A stretch of DNA of 9,642 bases from Nitrospira sp. UBA2083 (GTDB taxonomy: Bacteria; Nitrospirota; Nitrospiria; Nitrospirales; Nitrospiraceae). The notes beneath the pieces are model-generated. The model saw nothing but the letters and a program-made list of their open reading frames with translations, had not been told where the DNA came from and searched no databases. Every line of letters starts with the position of its first letter. Position 1 is the first letter of the stretch. Below are positions 6,694 through 9,642 of the stretch, piece after piece. The stretch lies in NCBI GenBank assembly GCA_002331625.1, contig DCZN01000001.1:22985-32626 (forward strand), in the 5' to 3' direction. The translations under genes and the position numbers were made by a program.

Positions 6694-7152
6694 CTATGGG
6701 ATAGGGACGTGGCTAGACTTCTGATCTCCAGCAGGCTGCATCGGCACGTGACTCTTCGGCATCACGACGGTGGCGGTACAAATCTTCTGCTCTTCATCGA
6801 TCCGGCGATCGACAATCTTCACGTCTTGTAGATATTCCTGCACGATTTCCTCACGAGTCAGTTCGATGTCCTGTTCGCTCTCCCGCCCCGACCGTTCGCG
6901 GACCCGGTCGATCAGATGTTCCTTGACCAGGACACGGATTTGCTTGGCAAGATCTGTCCGAGCCGATAGCTCCGACACCCGCTGACAGACGACTTTGCCT
7001 TTCGTGAGATCGCCTTGGCCCTTGCCGATCCAGTACTGATCAGAGGAATAACCACCTTCGGCTGTTGAAATTACAATGAACACAATTCCGAAACTAAACC
7101 AGAGGCCTACTCCAGCAGCAACGATCCCCATGGTTTTCTTCAACGTTGACAT
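6694..7152 (-). CDS. Membrane-anchored LPP20-like protein, function unknown
   Basis: The product has 152 residues. A basic start (K5, K6) and a long hydrophobic stretch (about 8-30) form a membrane anchor or an uncleaved signal; a cut after STA31 is possible. There is no lipobox cysteine. Residues about 40-78 (YWIGKGQGDL, then SARTDLAKQIRVLVKEHL) resemble the LPP20 pattern of W-x-G-x-G followed by a helix of Ala/Leu with LAKQIRV. The rest is a charged alpha/beta region ending in DRRIDEEQKICTATVVM, then a short Pro-rich tail with SHVP twice. Cys56 and Cys125 could bond if the domain is periplasmic. The ATG at 7152 is chosen because GGAGG lies eight bases upstream and it follows the previous stop by a single base (TAA-c-ATG), a sign of translational coupling; a start farther upstream would overlap the preceding gene heavily. 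The LPP20 assignment is from pattern memory and is moderate. Confidence 0.7.
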   Translation of the reverse strand: MSTLKKTMGIVAAGVGLWFSFGIVFIVISTAEGGYSSDQYWIGKGQGDLTKGKVVCQRVSELSARTDLAKQIRVLVKEHLIDRVRERSGRESEQDIELTREEIVQEYLQDVKIVDRRIDEEQKICTATVVMPKSHVPMQPAGDQKSSHVPIP

Positions 7153-7153
7153 G

Positions 7154-8203
7154 TTAACGACCTCCACCCGGCGCCCCAAAGGGCGGAGTGCTCCGATAGG
7201 GCGGACCTGGCTGCTGCCCCCTCTGTGGGCCAGCTGATGGTGCAGATTGAGGCAATCGCCTCGCGCCGTCACCCCATTGGCCCGGTTGCCCCATCGGTTG
7301 ACGATCCGTGTGAGGTAACCCAGGGGGTGTTCGATGGATGATCTCGTTATTGAACGTTCGCGGCGTTGTCACCCCGCCAGGAGGTGGCACTAGCTCGTGG
7401 CTTGGCATCCGACCAGACCTGCTGCCAGGTCTCGGCGGTTGAGGTGGGGCCAACGGCTGCCGATAGGCGATGATTTGCTGGGCGATGGCGATGTGCGGAT
7501 TGGTCGGGAAGAGACCACTTGCGCTGTTCAGGAGGCCTTGGGGAATCCCCACCGGCGAAACAAGCACCCAATTCGTCCAGGCTTGTGAGATCATTGCATT
7601 CGACTGCACACGGTTGAGAATTTCCTTCCGCTTCTGTGAAGCCTGATACACCTGATCCGGTGTCGACGCAGTCCCCAATGTCTGATTGACCGCCCTGAGT
7701 TCTTCTTGTAATTGCTCATTTTCTTGTTTCAGCTCAGCCAGCTGCACACGGGCATCCTCATTTTCACGAAGCGCCGTGATCGCACGCGCGACTTCATCCG
7801 TATCCATCTGCGCCAGCAGATCCGCTTTGATAACCACGACATCGCCGTCAAGACTCGTGGTGATCTGTTGATTGAGGACAAGGACTAAGCCGGCGGTATA
7901 GGTGCGAATTTCATCCTTGGTCACGTCCATATCAGTGACGACGGTGACGCTCTCCAGATAGGTGGCAACTTGTTCGAGGGCATTTCGTTTGGCCATTTCT
8001 GTGGCCAGGCGGATCGCATCTTCTCTGGTATCGCGATCTCCCATGCGATGCTCGCCCTGGGCATTGACCACTCGAATGTCTGCGAAGGCGGGGGACGCCG
8101 AAAAGAGCCCTGCGACACACACAAGAGAGCAGAACAGGGAACACCGCAGCACAGAACATGCGTCGGCCAGCGGCCGCGAGGGTTGAGGGAGTCGCCTGGG
8201 CAC
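7154..8203 (-). CDS. Exported protein with FlgT-N-like domain, coiled coil and Pro/Gly-rich tail
   Basis: The 349-residue product starts with GTG, supported by AAGGAG at six bases. Residues 1-41 form a signal peptide (a long Arg/Pro-rich head, hydrophobic core 17-37, probable cut after AFA). The domain at about 43-135 has the arrangement seen in FlgT N-terminal and similar domains: a strand with VVNAQGEHRMGD, a helix of many Ala (DAIRLATEMAKRNALEQV), ESVTVVTDMDV, then a GLVLVLNQ strand and VVVIKADLLAQM. A coiled coil follows (about 137-176, ELKQENEQLQEEL), then an Ala/Ser/Asn-rich region, and from about 249 to the end a Pro/Gly/Arg/Gln-rich disordered tail. It should be periplasmic or associated with the outer membrane. 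It appears to be first in a minus-strand operon with the LPP20-like gene immediately after. The FlgT relation is a fold-level impression; no flagellar gene is nearby, so I give no symbol. Confidence 0.75.
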   Translation of the reverse strand: MPRRLPQPSRPLADACSVLRCSLFCSLVCVAGLFSASPAFADIRVVNAQGEHRMGDRDTREDAIRLATEMAKRNALEQVATYLESVTVVTDMDVTKDEIRTYTAGLVLVLNQQITTSLDGDVVVIKADLLAQMDTDEVARAITALRENEDARVQLAELKQENEQLQEELRAVNQTLGTASTPDQVYQASQKRKEILNRVQSNAMISQAWTNWVLVSPVGIPQGLLNSASGLFPTNPHIAIAQQIIAYRQPLAPPQPPRPGSRSGRMPSHELVPPPGGVTTPRTFNNEIIHRTPPGLPHTDRQPMGQPGQWGDGARRLPQSAPSAGPQRGQQPGPPYRSTPPFGAPGGGR

Positions 8204-8224
8204 TACTCACTCCTTCTCTTTACG

Positions 8225-8250
8225 TACGCGCGAAGGATACGCGCGAAGGA
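8225..8250. repeat. Exact 13-bp tandem repeat, two copies
   Basis: TACGCGCGAAGGA occurs twice with no spacer (8225-8237 and 8238-8250). It lies 22 bp upstream of the GTG of the FlgT-N-like gene, in the 189-bp divergent region. It is likely within the leader RNA or an operator; two repeats offset by 13 bp are not a helical-turn multiple. Confidence 0.6.
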
Positions 8251-8288
8251 AACGGTCTGTCGGGTTAGCTTAACACTGGAACGGCACC

Positions 8289-8312
8289 TCCGCCAGCATT
8301 CGGCGGATGCTG
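8289..8312. promoter_or_regulatory. Two overlapping, mutually exclusive hairpins in the divergent region
   Basis: TCCGCC (8289-8294) pairs with GGCGGA (8302-8307) across a 7-base loop. CAGCAT (8294-8299) pairs with ATGCTG (8307-8312), also across a 7-base loop. The right arm of the first lies in the loop of the second and vice versa, so only one can form at a time. On the minus strand this is about 86 bases before the GTG at 8203, a plausible leader position; on the plus strand it is about 80 bases before the ATG at 8393. No T-run follows either hairpin. Confidence 0.4.
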
Positions 8313-8337
8313 CCCCCCACCTTGCCTTCCGTAAAAT

Positions 8338-8365
8338 TTGCATGTTAGGGTACCATTCTTATTGT
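8338..8365 (+). promoter_or_regulatory. Weak candidate promoter for the alkaline-phosphatase-superfamily gene
   Basis: TTGCAT (8338-8343), 16 bp, TATTGT (8360-8365) is the best plus-strand pair in the only AT-rich patch of this region. It matches 3/6 and 4/6 consensus bases, so it is weak; transcription would begin about 20 bases before the ATG. Confidence 0.25.
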
Positions 8366-8392
8366 TGGAATCCAGACGGGTGAGCTTTCGTG

Positions 8393-9415
8393 ATGACTCA
8401 TTCCCCCAAACGCCTTCTCTCGCTCTTTGTCGCCCTGCTGACCGTTTCATTTGAAATCGGTGTCCATACGCCTGTCGCTGCCGCTCCACCACGCGGCAAT
8501 GAAATCACTCCTGCCGGTTCGGAGACGGAACACGTCGTCCTGTTTGTCTTGGAGGGGTTTGGGCAAGAGTCGCTCCAGGGCGGGACGATGCCGGTACTGA
8601 GCAAGCTGATCAAGGAAGGATCCGTCACCTGGTCCGCAAACGGCGTCAGGCCGGCGTTGCGATTGCCGACGATGGCCTCGCTGGTGACCGGCGTGCCGGT
8701 TGAAAAGCATGGGATTACGTGGAATTTTTTTGAATTCAGCCGAGGCTACCCGCGCCATCCCAGTCTCTTTGACTATTTGGACCTGAGCGGAGGCCGCGAC
8801 AGCGCCATCTTTTATATGGATGAGGCCTTGTATCAACTTGCCAAGCCTGAACCCTATACCGACTACCAGCTCTGCGGAGCGTTGCGGCCGGAGTGCGGAT
8901 CGCAGAAGCTCGTCGCCTATATCCAGCAATATCTACAAAAGGCGACCAGTGGACATGGCTACGGACACGCGATTCTCTCCTTGCCCCATTTGCTCGTGGT
9001 TCATCTTCCGGAAGCCGGCAGGGCCGGGGTGGCCCATGGTTGGGATTCTAAAGAGTATCGCGAGGCATTGCGAACCGTTGATGGTGCAATGAAGTCCGTC
9101 TTAGACCTCTTCAAGGAATATTCCATCTTGAATCGCACGACCATAGTTGTGACAACCTTGAGCGCCAAAGGAACCGACCCTGGCGCTGAAACCCCAACGA
9201 CCGACGCCCCCGTCGTTCCTTGGATCGCGTCGGGCAGCAAAATCAAGCCGGGCAACCTCATTCGTCAGCCGGTGTCCATCATCGATACCGGAGCCACCGT
9301 GATGAAAATCCTGGGGCTTGAGACGCATACGGAATGGGAAAGCAAGGCGGTGGAAGAAATCTTCCAGACAGCCGCGGTCACCCCGGCGATCACACGACGA
9401 CCGAAGAAACACTGA
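8393..9415 (+). CDS. Secreted alkaline-phosphatase-superfamily protein with altered catalytic positions (probable pseudoenzyme)
   Basis: The product has 340 residues; a GTG one codon upstream is also possible, with GGTGAG as a weak ribosome binding site for either. Residues 1-31 are a signal peptide (cut after VAAA), so it is exported. The fold is type I phosphodiesterase/nucleotide pyrophosphatase: HVVLFVLEGFG (47-57), TMPVLSKLIKEG (65-76), LPTMASLVTGVPVEKHGITW (91-110), then TTIVVTTLSAKG (249-260) and VSIIDTGATVMKILGLE near the end. Aligned from memory with ENPP-type enzymes, the metal Asp of the first strand is Glu54, the nucleophile Thr is Arg90, the Asp and His of DxxGH are Gly209 and Val213, and the Asp-His of SDHG are Ala258 and Lys259. 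The catalytic site therefore appears lost while the fold and the TG-P-xx-HGI signature are kept. A binding or structural role in the periplasm is inferred. The next gene follows after six bases and is probably co-transcribed. Confidence 0.85.
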   Translation: MTHSPKRLLSLFVALLTVSFEIGVHTPVAAAPPRGNEITPAGSETEHVVLFVLEGFGQESLQGGTMPVLSKLIKEGSVTWSANGVRPALRLPTMASLVTGVPVEKHGITWNFFEFSRGYPRHPSLFDYLDLSGGRDSAIFYMDEALYQLAKPEPYTDYQLCGALRPECGSQKLVAYIQQYLQKATSGHGYGHAILSLPHLLVVHLPEAGRAGVAHGWDSKEYREALRTVDGAMKSVLDLFKEYSILNRTTIVVTTLSAKGTDPGAETPTTDAPVVPWIASGSKIKPGNLIRQPVSIIDTGATVMKILGLETHTEWESKAVEEIFQTAAVTPAITRRPKKH

Positions 9416-9421
9416 CCATTC

Positions 9422-9642
9422 ATGCGTGACACGTCTCGCTTATCGCACTGGTATCTGATCCCCTGCTTGGCAGTGATCGGGCTTATGGCCCTGCCGAGCT
9501 TTGAGCAGGTGTTTGCGGGAGACACGCCGGCCGCTCATCTCAGGGAACACGGGATTACCATTGATGCGACGAAGCTCGTCCCGGCTTCCTGGTGGCAAAT
9601 CCCAGGCGTGACTCCCTCGATCTGGAATTCCGACCCGGAGTC
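9422..9642 (+). CDS. Exported protein of unknown function, N-terminal part
   Basis: An open frame of 73 codons runs from this ATG through the right edge. It begins six bases after the stop of the phosphatase-superfamily gene, so the two are likely one operon; no clear ribosome binding site is visible, which suggests re-initiation or coupling. The first 33 residues form a signal peptide: basic start, hydrophobic WYLIPCLAVIGLMALP core and a likely cut after VFA, giving a mature start GDTPAAHL. The visible mature part (REHGITIDATKLVPASWW, then IPGVTPSIWN) contains several Trp and Pro residues and matches no family I can name. The GITID segment after a short helix could open a HEAT-like or other alpha region, but this is guesswork. 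Confidence 0.65.
   Translation, partial: MRDTSRLSHWYLIPCLAVIGLMALPSFEQVFAGDTPAAHLREHGITIDATKLVPASWWQIPGVTPSIWNSDPE

Noticed and set aside
8204..8392. Sigma-28 or sigma-54 flagellar promoter for the FlgT-N-like operon
   Set aside because: I could not find a TAAA...GCCGATAA or GG-N10-GC element on the minus strand; therefore the flagellar link has no promoter support.

Overview
The window reads as a stretch of chromosome from a moderately GC-rich Gram-negative bacterium, most probably a Nitrospira-like member of the Nitrospirota. That assignment is inferred from the protein style (single-domain PilZ proteins, exported Tyr/Gly-rich coiled-coil proteins, the character of the MutY and Lon sequences) and not from a marker gene. 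There are eleven protein-coding genes, two of them cut by the window edges. I see no RNA gene, insertion sequence, phage gene or CRISPR array.

Left part (1-2779): the start of a MutY-type adenine DNA glycosylase on the minus strand runs off the left edge. Divergent from it is a small exported coiled-coil protein with a Tyr/Gly/Pro-rich tail (515-991). Two separate single-domain PilZ proteins (1202-1561, 1803-2171), both with intact c-di-GMP binding motifs, follow on the plus strand. A zinc-ribbon Nudix hydrolase (2237-2779, minus) converges on the second PilZ gene.

Middle (2780-5375): a complete ATP-dependent Lon protease, whose ATPase and Ser-Lys catalytic residues are all present. An extended -10 element just upstream suggests that the first ATG of the reading frame lies at the transcription start and that translation begins at the second ATG.

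Right part (5372-9642): an envelope-oriented block. Three minus-strand genes form a likely operon, in transcription order: an exported FlgT-N-like protein with a coiled coil and a Pro-rich tail, a membrane-anchored LPP20-like protein (a one-base gap, TAA-c-ATG), and an alpha/beta-hydrolase-like protein that lacks a nucleophile serine. The last of these overlaps the lon stop codon tail to tail. Divergent from the operon are a secreted alkaline-phosphatase-superfamily protein whose metal and nucleophile positions appear to be replaced, and, six bases later, an unrecognised exported protein cut by the right edge. The 189-bp divergent region between the two sets carries an exact 13-bp tandem repeat and two overlapping, mutually exclusive hairpins.

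The most unusual aspect is this right-hand block: two probable degenerate hydrolases (pseudoenzyme candidates) together with a FlgT-N-like/LPP20-like pair and no flagellar gene in view. Whether the block is a functional unit is inference from gene arrangement only.
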